Source of the DNA: Lycorma delicatula
Lineage: Eukaryota > Arthropoda > Insecta > Hemiptera > Fulgoridae
Assembly: GCF_047948215.1 (NCBI RefSeq)
Contig: NC_134455.1
Coordinates: 104,931,995 to 104,995,994 of the forward strand
Direction of reading: 5' to 3'
DNA: 64,000 bases
Shown here: positions 36,713-47,810 of the stretch, piece after piece
Position numbering within the stretch: the stretch's first letter is position 1
How the letters are laid out: every line of letters begins with the position of its first letter
Program-made: the position numbers and the translations under genes
The notes under the pieces: model-generated
What the model saw: only the letters and a program-made list of their open reading frames with translations
What the model was told of the DNA's origin: nothing
The model's database searches: none

Positions 36713-38020
36713 CGAGGTGCGACAATAAAGTAATGAGACTGGTTTTTCTTTGCAAGATGTGGCAACCCTGCAGCTTGCGTAGGCACACCATCTTTGACCT
36801 TGGTCTATAAGCTACTTCTAGTCCAAGCGGCAGATTGATGCAACTGCTCAGTCGTGAGTTGTGCTGTAATAAGTGAACACGTGTTTGTGTCTCTCGTCAC
36901 AGAAATGAAACCACAAAATATTGTGCAACGGTATGCCATTTATTTTTGCGTTAAATTGGGTGAAAACGCGACGACAACTTATGGTAAGCTTCAGAACGTT
37001 TTTGGAGAGGAGGTTATGTCAAGAGCTTAGTTTTTCGTTGGCATAAAATTTTTAGTGAAGGCAGAACGAATGTTGAAGATGAAGACTGCAGTGGACGACC
37101 ATCAACCTCACGGACAGATGTCAACAAGACCAGGGTGCATGAAATCGTACGATCTGATCGAAGATTATCTGTGAAAATGATTGCAGAAGAACTCAACATC
37201 AATCGAGAAACGGTTCGTCTAATATTAACTGAAGATCTTGGTATGAGAAAGACTTGTGCGAAAATGGTCCCCAAAAATCTCACACAACGACAGCGAGAAA
37301 CACGGAAAAATGTGGCAGCCGATCTGTTAGAGCAAACGGATATCAATCCAGATTTGTTGAGCCGTGTTATCATTGGTGATGAAGGTTGGGTTTTTCAATA
37401 CGATCCAGAGGCAAAACGCCAAAGTTCGCAATGGTGCTCAAAGGGATCACCCAGAAAAAAAAAAGCTCGCATGTCAAAGTCAAAAGTGAAATGCATGCTT
37501 GTGTGCTTCTTCGATTACAAGGGAATTGTTCATAAAGAGTGGGTACCTCCTGGACAAACAGTTAACCAATATTTCTACAAAGAAATTTTAGAAAGACTTC
37601 GTAAAACAGTTCTTCGTGTCCGTGCCAACATTGTTGATAATTGGATTCTTCATCACGATAATGCGCCAACCCATACTGCTCTGCCAGTACAGCAATTTTT
37701 AACCTCAAAACAAATTTCAGTACTACCACAGCCACCTTATTCACCAGATATCGCTTCGTGCGACTTTTTTCTATTTCCAAGAGTCAAATGGCGGTCAAGG
37801 GACAACATTTTCAAACAACACAAGATGTCCAAAAAGCTGTGACGAGGGTCTTGGAGGATATTACAGAAGATGAGTTCCAGAAGTGTTACCATCAATGGCA
37901 GAAGCGCTGGAATAAGTGTGTGCAATCAAACTACTTGAAGGAGACAACACTAAACATGACTAAAACGGTAAGCAACTTTTTTTTTTCACATCAGTCTCAT
38001 TACTTTATTGTCGCACCTCG
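36713..38020 (+). mobile_element. mariner DNA transposon, complete ends (1,308 bp)
   Basis: Perfect 29-bp terminal inverted repeats (36713-36741 and 37992-38020; outer end CGAGGTGCGACAATAAAG) are flanked by TA on each side (36711-36712 and 38021-38022), the standard mariner target duplication. Total length is typical for mariner. Both ends match base for base, so the insertion is recent or was mobilised recently. Confidence 0.95.
36905..37963 (+). pseudogene. mariner transposase, frameshifted
   Basis: Starts at Met 36905 (MKPQNIVQRYAIYF). The frame breaks at a TAG near 37,023, where a one-base deletion lets the next frame continue VFRWHKIFSEGRTNVEDEDC. This runs through GDEGW (first Asp), HHDNAPTHT (second Asp) and PPYSPDIASCDFFLFP (third Asp). 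Thirty-four residues separate the last two, giving the D,D34D signature of mariner. A second one-base shift near 37,780 leads to VQKAVTRVLEDITEDEF, and a third near 37,935 leads to EGDNTKHD and TAA 37961-37963. The catalytic triad is intact. The enzyme cuts and pastes DNA at TA sites; this copy cannot make it, but its ends could be moved in trans. Confidence 0.92.
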
Positions 38021-39078
38021 TAGTACACATTACGGGAATTATTGAGATACATACTAGATATGTTAGAGCAATATTAAACCACATGACATTTCCAAGCGAT
38101 TACTTGGTGTGCTCCAATTCTTAATTGAGATAAACTATTGAGATAATTATATGAGATAATCTGAATTTTCCACAAAGATACTTTTATTAAAATTGTGTTA
38201 GAATTGTGGTATAAATCGAGGGTTGATCCATGAAATTCATTAGGATAAAGAATACCTCTACAAAATCTATCATGAATATATGTTTAATGTATTTTGTTTA
38301 AAACATTTATGGTGTATTTTATTCCAATATTTTAGTTCCATTTTTGTGTTTTTAGTAAATGTCATGGTCCTTTACAATCTCTCTCTCTCTCTGTGTGTGT
38401 GTGTTTTATTAAAGTATTTAATGTTATGCTTGTTTTTGTTTATTGAAATGTAAGAAACCTGTACAATATTTCATTTGACGATCCGACCCTATTGGTGTTT
38501 TTATTTTAATTATAAGCAATGTAACTAGAACTAATACCTCAAAAGTAGATGCCCATATAACTCAAAAAAAAGAAAAGAAAAAGGAAACATTATTTTATCT
38601 TGAATTTTTTATTGTGAATTCTCTGTAAGTATCATAATATAGGATAGCATGAAAATAACAGAACTATTGTTTATGAAATGAAATTATAGTGAATAAATAA
38701 ATTATAAAATTAAAATTTTGCAGTTTGAAAAAATTAATGCAATCAAAAAAATGTAATAAGTAATTTAGTTATACCGATAAGACTTTATATACAAAATCAA
38801 AATATAAATCAAAGTTTAAGTTTCTTTGTAATAAGTAAATTTTTCACCAGTGAACTGATATTTATAAAAATATTCCTTTACGTTATAATTCTATTGAATG
38901 AAATAGCTACGTTATCACGTAATAATATATACACTATTTAATTATTTATATTACAAATAAAAATTACGACACAATGAATGATTCATATGACAGCTATCGT
39001 TTGTTTCCAATCCATTTCTCTACGTTAATAAATAATCATGGAGGATTATATACGTTGAAACTTCATTTTGATTTATCC
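38021..39078. other. AT-rich stretch, no gene seen
   Basis: Contains a short (TC)n(TG)n microsatellite near 38,380-38,404 and no supported gene. Confidence 0.6.
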
Positions 39079-39459
39079 TTAAGAAGCTAATTCGTCGGGT
39101 TAGTCTATTGTTTAAATTAATCATCGAAAAATCAGCTGATTTTTCAGCTAAGTCGAAAGTAATAATGTTCGAGTCTTTGTAAAAGCAGTTGTGTTTTCAT
39201 ACCTATTTGAATGCTAGACTTTGGATACCGGTGTTCATTGGTGGTTAGGTTTCAATTAACCACTCTTCTCAGGAATGGTCGACCTGAATCTGTTCTAGAT
39301 TACATGTTTGCCGGTACATTTACATTTAAATTCCACTACATCTGTAGCTGCATCAGTCCTAGCAAATCGATAGTGGTAATTGCATTTGCCTACATATATA
39401 CACCCAACCCGGCGGTAGCTGGAAAACTAATCGGAAAAAACGAACAAACTTAAGAAGCT
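39079..39459 (+). mobile_element. tRNA-derived SINE with 10-bp target-site duplication
   Basis: TTAAGAAGCT occurs at 39079-39088 and 39450-39459, enclosing a 361-bp insert. The head CGGGTTAGTCTATTG resembles a polymerase III A box, and TGTTCGAGTC (near 39,169) a B box. Between them is a perfect 20-bp palindrome centred on AAATCAGCTGATTT. The body shares CAGGAATGGTCGACCTGA with the copies at 29.9 and 53.8 kb, but the 3' end (CCCGGCGGTAGCTGG) differs from the 29.9-kb tail. Confidence 0.8.
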
Positions 39460-40430
39460 GAAAAGGAATGAGAATTGATACCAAAGTTTTATGCATTAAA
39501 AATAAAAAACAGTAATATTTTTGTTTTTTTAGAAAAGTTGGTGTTAGCTTTAAAGTTTAATCTGTATTTAAAAAAAACTTTAAACAACGTAACAAATTGT
39601 AACGGAGAGATTATTAAGAAGAATGAGTTAAGTACAGAGGAGATCTGATTTTGAAAACAGCTTCATTGTATCATACTCATTATAAATTGCTGAATTTGAA
39701 TCCCGAGGGAAATTGTTATTTTACACAGGTAAATAATTTCTTGTCGAGTGAATTATGAAAGCAAGGTGTGAGTTAATCGATCTGTGTACAGTTTCATATT
39801 ATGGTGCTTGCTAATGAGACAGAACAGCCTGAAGAGTACAGTATTGTAAATTACAAAATTTTATAGAAGGTATGAAAAAAATTAACTTGTTTTATCATAC
39901 TCGTTTTATATACGTTTATCTAAATATTTATTATTATTTATTGCAATGTTTCTGTAGGAAACGTTTTTCATAATTTATACTAAACTTTTATTGACGAGAG
40001 AGAAATAAAATACGGTGAGAGGTGAATATCTCAGCATATCTTAATTAAATATAAGTAGGAATTTTTAAAAACAGATTGATTTGTTAAAGGAATTTTATTT
40101 CGTCTGATAAAGCTGCTTTTCCTGACTGACTGATTCATCAACGACCAGTAAAAACTATTGATAATAAATAGATGAATAGTTTTACTCATGTTCTTCTTAT
40201 GGTGTAAGTACACTACAAGAAAGGATTTTTTGAAATTCCGAATTTAAATTTTTAAAATTGAGTAAAAATAAAATTTGCTATTTTTTAATTATAACTTTGT
40301 AATTAATTCTCGCGTAATTTTCTCGAGAATATCTAAAATCCAATTTATACATACTTTTAGAAATTCACTCTTGAAAGGGTTGAATAAAGGTAAATTTTTG
40401 AATAATGACTGCAAATTTTCCCCCATTTCC
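39460..40430. other. AT-rich stretch, no gene seen
   Basis: No supported feature. Confidence 0.6.
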
Positions 40431-41052
40431 GTCTATACTAAACGAAGTATTCGAATGATTGGTGCATGTCCCTCTTCACTTAAATATCTGAAATTTATTT
40501 TCGATTTTTTTTTAATTTTGATTTTGTACGAGGTTTTTTTAAGGAGTATGGCACGGTGGTTCAACCAACATAGACACTGTCAATGTTACTGTCTGTGTGA
40601 CGCGGCTGGCTGCAACTGCCTTCGGTTAAAATGAGAAAATAATTTACATGGGGGAAATGCAAGTAACCGTTTAGCGCGAACGAAGCCCCGACACGAATGC
40701 TACATTGGGGATTGTATTACATTTTTTCTTTATCACTATTGGACTTTTGCTTATCAGTTTATTTTGATTATTTCAATTCTTAAATAAGATGGATTGCTTT
40801 GATAAAGATCATTTAATTTTTTACCCTCCTTTTTTTATTTAAGCGTTGGACAAGAGTTCGTTATTTATCTTGTATTTCTTCTATATTTTTAATAATAGTT
40901 TTTATTTATCACTTTATCACAACTTATTGAAAATCTAAAAACAGTATTCTAAGTAAATAGTTTTTATTTATAAATAAATAAGTTTGCTATTAAAAATACA
41001 TTGTGGTTGAAGCCGTATTGTTATCTTGGCGAAGGCGCGACGGGAAACGCTA

Positions 41053-41053
<1 letters not shown>
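40431..41053 (+). mobile_element. possible non-autonomous Helitron-like element
   Basis: Helitrons end in CTRR after a short GC-rich hairpin and insert 5' of a T. Here GGCGCGACGGGAAACGCTAG ends at 41052 and is followed by T and a TA repeat. TCTATACTAAACG near 40,431 might be the TC start, but the base before it is G, not the expected A. Inside lies a 65-bp block that recurs inverted at 50.2-50.3 kb. There is no coding sequence. Confidence 0.35.

Positions 41054-41084
<31 letters not shown>
41053..41084. repeat. (TA)n microsatellite
   Basis: About 15 TA units directly after CTAG. Confidence 0.95.
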
Positions 41085-41088
<4 letters not shown>

Positions 41089-41210
41089 TCAAGTTAATTA
41101 GCTTTATTTTAGTTAAAAATGTGTTCAGTAAGATTCTGTTTAAACCACACTAACAGATAAGAACCAAAAAAATAATAATTAAAGATAAAATAAATGGAAA
41201 TATATATATA

Positions 41211-41211
41211 C

Positions 41212-41259
<48 letters not shown>

Positions 41260-41260
41260 T
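41211..41260. repeat. (AAT)n microsatellite
   Basis: About 16 AAT units. Confidence 0.95.
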
Positions 41261-41717
41261 TTTTTTATTTTTATTTAATTTATTTATAATTTAAAACTTA
41301 CATGATCATCCGTCAGACCTAAGTCTGTCGAAACATATGCTAAAGAATTATTATTACATTATTAAGTGTTTAACGTAATAACCAATTTTTATGTAACAAC
41401 TAAAGATATTATTAGTTTTTTTTCTAATAGTTATAATAGTAGTACAATTATAAAAATTAATTTAACAAAATTAAACTATATATTTAAAAACTGTAATAAT
41501 AATAATAATAAAGATCGATCAGATTTTACATTAGTAAATATTTTACGCTAATTTCAATAATATTTTTTACCCTTATTATTAATAGATTTATGTAACTTTA
41601 ATAATTGAATATATAAGAGAAAATCATTAAAAAATAATACCGAGAAGTGCTAGACCCAAAATACATCTTTAATTTGAGCTAGATCGTATATCACCCGGTA
41701 CTAAGTAAGTATAAATG

Positions 41718-41840
41718 CAGGTTTAGAAAAACTCTTTCAACTCTTTCAACGGTTGAAAGAGATTTTCTAAACCTGCAGAAACATATAAACAACATTAAAG
41801 ATATAAACAATAGATTGTTTTTTTAACCAAACAATCTATT
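41718..41840. other. two adjacent strong hairpins
   Basis: A 24-bp stem with one mismatch (41718-41741 with 41752-41775, loop 10) is followed by a perfect 12-bp stem, AATAGATTGTTT (41809-41820) with AAACAATCTATT (41829-41840). The loop of the first repeats part of its arm (CTCTTTCAAC). Confidence 0.8.
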
Positions 41841-43252
41841 TAATAAGCAGGAACAAATACTTCTTTTTATCATAACTACACAGCGGCTTTACAATCTGTT
41901 CATACAACAATAAGTTTAGAAGATGTATTTGAATTAATACTGAGTTGCCACAGACCCATCGGGTTGTGACTTAATGGAATAGATGAGCACTCCGTACGGC
42001 CAGACCTAAAAAAATCACCTAACTGAAGCGATAAGGAAACCAAGAATGTTGTTCCTTAGCAACCTTGAAAAATCACTGATCGTGGTTATCTAACAAATTG
42101 TTCTTCAGATAATTTGGGTGCCGATCCAAGCGATTTTGATAACGTAGGCTGACCAGAGAGATTTCCTGCCGAACGGTTTGCAACTTAAGGTCATTATATG
42201 GTTATTACTTATGTACCAGGGTATGTTGAGCATTTTCCACAGTGTTTTTGTTTGGAAGTGTTCAAGAATGTTAATACTGGAGTTGCACGCTGTACTCCAC
42301 AGTTCAAGCCCGAACAGGTTTCAAAACGGAACAAATACTGTTTTTGAAATTATATCTATATATTGAAAAATCTCTCTCAAGCCAAACTCATGTTTTAGGC
42401 AGTTACTTATAAGTGTTAGCTCCTGTTTTATTATTCTATAGTTATTACATAGAGACATAACATAGATGTCATACGATAATTCTTAAATCTGTGAATTAAA
42501 AACAAATTTCAAAGTTCCTGATCGTTATTTCATCTTAATTGTTGGAAAAAACCTTCTCAAATAAACTTTTATAGAAATGGTAAAATAATTTTTTTTCAAT
42601 ATATTTTAGTTATAATGAAGATGTATTTTATATTAAAATTAAGTATTTAATACAAAACTGAAATAACTAAGTTAAATGTATTTATTTTTATGAAATAAAA
42701 GTCTTGTAATAAAAATATTGATTGATTTTGATTATAAATTACAAAAATATAATTAATTACAAGACCTCTAGAGTAAAAAAATTCTACATGTATTTCTTTT
42801 TTTTTTGCTTTACGTACAGAAAAGTCAGTCAAACATACATTGGTGCTTAAACCACAACCAAACTCTGTATCCGTTAGTCAATTAAAATATGAAAGTATCA
42901 TATCGATATTCGATTAAACCACTGTGAAATATTTATGACTTTTTTTTTGTTTTTTATTGTTACTACTGTTGCAGATTATTATTTGCTGAGCTAAAGTATA
43001 AAAAAAAACGTAATTAATATAATAGAAATATAAAATAATAATAATAACATAGGAATCTCTCTAAATTCAAATATTATTTATAATTTTTGAATTAAAAAAT
43101 TATGTTTATATTAGTATATAATATTTATATAACATTCCAGAGTTATATTTCAACTAATATTTTATGTAATATTTATAGATGTAACCTATTTTTTATAACC
43201 TATGTAACCATATAAGTATATAATTCTATTTCACTGGGTAAATATTTTATTC
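41841..43252. other. unidentified, mostly AT-rich stretch
   Basis: 41,940-42,330 is less AT-rich and may be an old repeat; no protein motif was found. Frames at 42178-42366 and 42647-42832 are unsupported. Confidence 0.4.
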
Positions 43253-43600
43253 AATTATCAATTTTTAAGTTGTTTATTGAAATCAAATATTGTTATTACT
43301 ATTGGTATCATTGTTATTTTTATCTTTTATTCACCTAGAAATGCTGGGAAAAATCCCCAGACGACTTAGGCAAGGCATAGGCTGTTGTTTTGCTGCCGGA
43401 GGGTCTTGAAAATTTTGCTGTGCTTATCTTTTAATGAATTATCAATTTTTTTAGTTGTTTATTCAAATCAAATATTGTTATAACTCTTGTTATCATTGTT
43501 ACTATGATCTTTTAAAAAATGCTGGAAAAAGGCCCGAGCCGGTTTAAGCATGGTATAGGGTCCGAACTGTTGTTTTGCTACGGGTCTAGAAAAAATAAAT
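43253..43600. repeat. diverged direct tandem duplication, unit about 184 bp
   Basis: AATTATCAATTTTT...AGTTGTTTATT starts units at 43253 and 43437. Both run through AAATCAAATATTGTTAT and AATGCTGG and end with GCTGTTGTTTTGCTGC/ACGG then GGGTCT. Units differ by many substitutions and small indels. Confidence 0.8.
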
Positions 43601-44037
43601 TGATTATAAAAGCAGTTGGTAGCACGGAATCAACGTATCGGATCAAATATGACATGCTGCCTCGGCAGACGCCAGTAGTCTCTGACTCTACTGATATTTT
43701 AGCGGCCCACGTAAGAAGTGATACTTTCCCACCGACGAAATTATGAACTTCTGCATGGTGAGGTAGAAGTCAGAAGGAACGCCTAGAGTTTTCAGTGACC
43801 TATGTAAAGTTTTGGGTGTTCCACTAGCTCATCGATAATTATGGGCACCACTTTCACCCACACTGACACCAGATTTCCCGGATCTCATTTTCCAAGTCCT
43901 GGTAGTTTGAGATCTTTTCAGTATGTTTCCTCTGCATATTGGGAACTGATGGTATAGCAACATCAACAATCCACGTAAAAACCTTTCCTGTTTCATTACC
44001 TGCGAGTTCTTATTATTACTTTTATTTATATTTTCCT

Positions 44038-45028
44038 TATGTGGCATTTTTCTAATTTCATTAACACCCGTTTACATTTAATAATTTTAAATCACCAATA
44101 GAGACGTTAGATATAAGGGTGTAAATGGCCCAATATTTTATTTTTTTAAAAATACATGAAACATAAAAAAAAAATAATACAAAATCAAAAAACAAAAACA
44201 ATAATAGTACAAAACAAACATAATACAAAAATAATACATGAAACATTACAAACAACTCTTTCAGCGTTTATAAGGCCATGGAATTTATATAAAAATACAG
44301 TAAACATTAAACACACTGAAACAAATTAAAAAAAAAAAAACAGAAAATCTTGAAAACACTATGAAAACAGGAAATTTGTTATCATGAAAGCGCCTTAACA
44401 TAGAGGATGCATGGTCAAACATAACTCAGACTTACTTTATAAACTCGTTAGTAGTCCATTGGCATTCAGATAAGCCACTACATTTTCTTTTCTGCCATTT
44501 TCTACATCAGTAACAATGTTATTTGTTTTTCATACCTCTTTCTGTGGTCCTGATAAATTGTACACTTTTTAAGTAGATACTTAACAGTAAGGGGTGTATC
44601 ACATTCACTGCAAATTTGTTTGCGCTTGTTAACATACACGAGTTTGTTATTCATGTGCGACCGATTCTGAGTCTGATCATTACCACTTGTTCACGAGTAA
44701 ATTTCGCCTCTCTTCCATTTATATGGAGCAAATTTAATTGCATTTAGTTTCATATTTTGTCTTCTCCATTCATTACTCCTCGTGTTTCTCATAGTGTTAG
44801 TTAGACAATTTTTAACATCTGTCGCACGAATAGAGATCATTTCCATATTTCACAAATTGTTACCATTCTAACAGCTTCATCGGCGCTTTCATTTCCTAAG
44901 ATAGCAGAATGCCCTGGAGTCCACAAAATTGCACACCACTGCCCACATCAATCTAATACATACAGAAAGACAGGATGTTTGAGTTAAGAACATCCTAAAT
45001 ATTTTTGTTTCAAATAGCAGTTAGTATT
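44038..45028 (-). mobile_element. I-type LINE, copy 3, old 5'-truncated fragment
   Basis: Diverged relative of the LINEs at 14.2 and 60.8 kb. Shared minus-strand landmarks are the 3' UTR motif GGGTGTAAA with GGCCC (near 44,117), the C-terminal zinc region, the IGHTRL-like segment (GTGCGACCGATTCTGAGTCT on plus, near 44,655) and the RNase H WTPGHS stretch (near 44,920). It stops near 45,028. The roughly 270-bp GC-rich block of the other copies' 3' UTR is absent. Many stops and indels. Confidence 0.75.
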
Positions 45029-46431
45029 ATTATTTATTTTATTAATTCATTATTATAAAGTAGAAAGAAAAATATGGGTTAGTACTTAAATATTATAGAA
45101 ATTCCTGCCAATAAATCAATTAGATTTCTCTTAATAGTTTATTTATTAAACTTTTTTTTCATTCATTTTATTTAATAATTTATTCCCAATTAGTAGTAAT
45201 TGAAAAAATAAAGATGTGTAATAATGAAATATCGACATTTCAAATTAACTTTTCATATAACTTGTTTGCATGTCAGAAAGCAACACATTACCGTCAGAAA
45301 GCGACATATACTGAGGTCTTTTTCAAGGTCCCATACCAATTCAAAATTAATTTATCACCTATTGCAGTAGATTAGAAAATTGAATAAATTAAAACTATGT
45401 TTGCATATAAAAATGCTCATGTAACTCATTTACAAAAAGAAAATTATAATTATAAATTCGCTTTACGATTGTAAACAATCATCATCATTAGATTCCGGTA
45501 ATCATTGAAGGTAAATATCTTCAAAACTTAAATTTCATTTAAGCTTAAAATAAATAAGCATGCATAAAAAAAATCGGCAATAGAAGAAACACACTTGAAA
45601 ACAACAACCAAAATACTTATTGATTTATAAAAATTATTAAAAACTGTTAAATAAGAATCACCTAACCTGTTAGACAGTTCTCCTTAGTACTAGAAAATAA
45701 GTTAAATACACTTAAACTAAAATGCTAAACTTAGGCACCAAACTTTTCAAGAGGTCAAGGAGTTGAAACTGCTGAGATATCAAAACGACATCCACTGGAT
45801 AGATTTATTTTCAGAAAATTGATTGCAGTAGTTAAGTTTCCAGAGGAAAAGAAAATTTTGAAAAGCCTAGCATGGAGAGTAAAAAGAAAAAAGAATCACC
45901 GAGAAAGAATGATTAAATATAGAACGGAAAGGAAACCGATTGCTAATCATCGTAATCCTTAGATGATCTAAACAAAAAAAAGAAAATATTTATCTTAAGA
46001 GAGACATCAACTTTTTTAATATCATACAAATGTTTCCTAGATAAAACAAAAATTTGACAAAATATATGTAGAATATTATTATGAAGACCTTTTCAAAAGT
46101 TACAAAAAAAATTTTAATTCCTTAATTATATTGATAGCTATCGTTATTCAATAATGAATTTTCTCTATTAGATTCAATATAGTACGTTTTGCACTTACCT
46201 TATTCCTATTTATTATGAACAAAAAAAATTTGCTTTTTAATAAATTTATTTATTAATAAAATTAATTAGTTAACCAGTTTTTAAATATTGTTGGGCTATA
46301 ACCGATTTTCTTCGTCATCTGAACTTATTTTGAGTTTTATTTTTTAACTGCCTAAAAAAATTGTTTCCTTTTTATTTGCATTACTATTTTGTATGTTATG
46401 TATACGTTTTGTTATTATTATTATTTTCTTT
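45029..46431. other. AT-rich stretch, no gene seen
   Basis: No supported feature. Confidence 0.6.
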
Positions 46432-46612
46432 CCGTAGCGGAGGAAAAAGCTCTGCCAGCCGCCGTCAGGCCCGTGTACTGACGGCAGTGCGGGGCTCTCA
46501 TCCACTAAAAAACCTCCCCTTCTACCATGCAGGGGCCGGATCTAAGCCATATGGTATGTACAGCCCCTGCATATTCACCCAGGCACTCCACTATCCGAAT
46601 CCGTGTGTTGTT
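46432..46612 (+). other. isolated GC-rich block of unknown origin
   Basis: About 180 bp of GC-rich DNA with an 8-bp hairpin, GCCGTCAG with CTGACGGC (about 46,462-46,486), inside an open frame (46361-46639) that has no motif. Probably a fragment of an unrecognised transposon. Confidence 0.35.
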
Positions 46613-47599
46613 ATTATTATTACATTATTTTTATTGTAATTATTATTTTTATTATTTATTTTTTTTATAAATCTCTAGAGTAATAAATTGTATTAATAAG
46701 AAACTTTTAGTTTGTTACTTTATCAATATCCTGGTTGAACGGTGGACACACGACAATTGTAAAAAATATTTAGACATGGAACTGAAAATCGAAGATTATA
46801 TTTTTAAACTTTCAGCATTTAAGATTACAAGGAACAGGAATTACAGTTTTCAAACTATTTTCGGCCAGTCACCTGAATTAATTATAAAAAATGTTATTTT
46901 AAATCTTTTCTCTCTAAAACTTTGCAGTTCAGTCACACGAAATTAATTTTTTTTTAAATACGTCGAATATAATTATAATTAGATATTTTGATCAATTTTT
47001 ATTGTGAATTTTTTACAATTTAGCCATGCAAAAATTGTAATTTTACTGCATTGAATTATAGATTAACTTCCTGCAATATTTTAAAGTTTTCTGAATAGAT
47101 TTATTCAAACGAATAAATTATACTATTCAATACTCTATCATTTTTTGTTTACATCATTATTCCGTAGGAACAATTGAATTCCCACTACGTTATTTTCTGA
47201 CAGTAAATTAATTATAATTTTACAATTTATGGCATAAGTTATAGGGAACTTATCGGTACTTATATTTTTACGTCTGATTTGTATCTTTTTCTCATTTTTT
47301 GACGGGCTGATTGTTATTGTTGTGTTTACAAAAAAAAAATCTTCTCTAAAATTTTCTTACGTTTTTTCCATTTTTTTATGAGAACTATTTTTTTTTTTTT
47401 TTTATCAAAAAACAGTCAGCACAAAATAAAAATTATGGAATTAAAATACAGAACCTAAGTTTTTATGAAATAATGATTTGTCAAAAAGTTATTGACCAAT
47501 AGACGATTAGAATATTGTTTTTTCCCGTTTTAATACAATGCATTTTTTAAAAATTCAATATTCTTCTAAATGTTGAAAATTCAAACTGTAGTAATTGGA
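46613..47599. other. AT-rich stretch, no gene seen
   Basis: No supported feature. Confidence 0.6.
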
Positions 47600-47810
47600 T
47601 GAGAATGAAAAAATAAGATTTTGAAGAAGAAATAAGAAGAGAGGAATTTATATCAAAATACAACAAAAAGAAGATTATGTGTGAGCCATATGGACTAATA
47701 AGGCATCAAAATTTAAGTAGTTTTCTTGTAAAGGGAAATACAGATGGTAAATTGGGAAAAATAAGGAAGAGTTAGATTAAAATAGATAAAAAATATTTTG
47801 TTAATACCGG
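47600..47810 (+). pseudogene. LINE reverse-transcriptase C-terminal tail relic
   Basis: The frame at about 47,686-47,782 reads YGLIRHQNLSSFLVKGNTDG then KLGKIRKS, stop. This follows the G-H-I-x-R-H...x-I-L-E-G-x-x-x-G-K-x-x-x-G-R pattern of the RTE-like LINE at 10.1 kb (LIGHILRHPGIVALILEGQV). Much diverged, with nothing recognisable upstream but purine-rich sequence. Confidence 0.5.

Noticed and set aside
37014..37373. 119-codon minus-strand frame inside the mariner
   Set aside because: Antisense to the transposase, whose catalytic motifs read on the plus strand.
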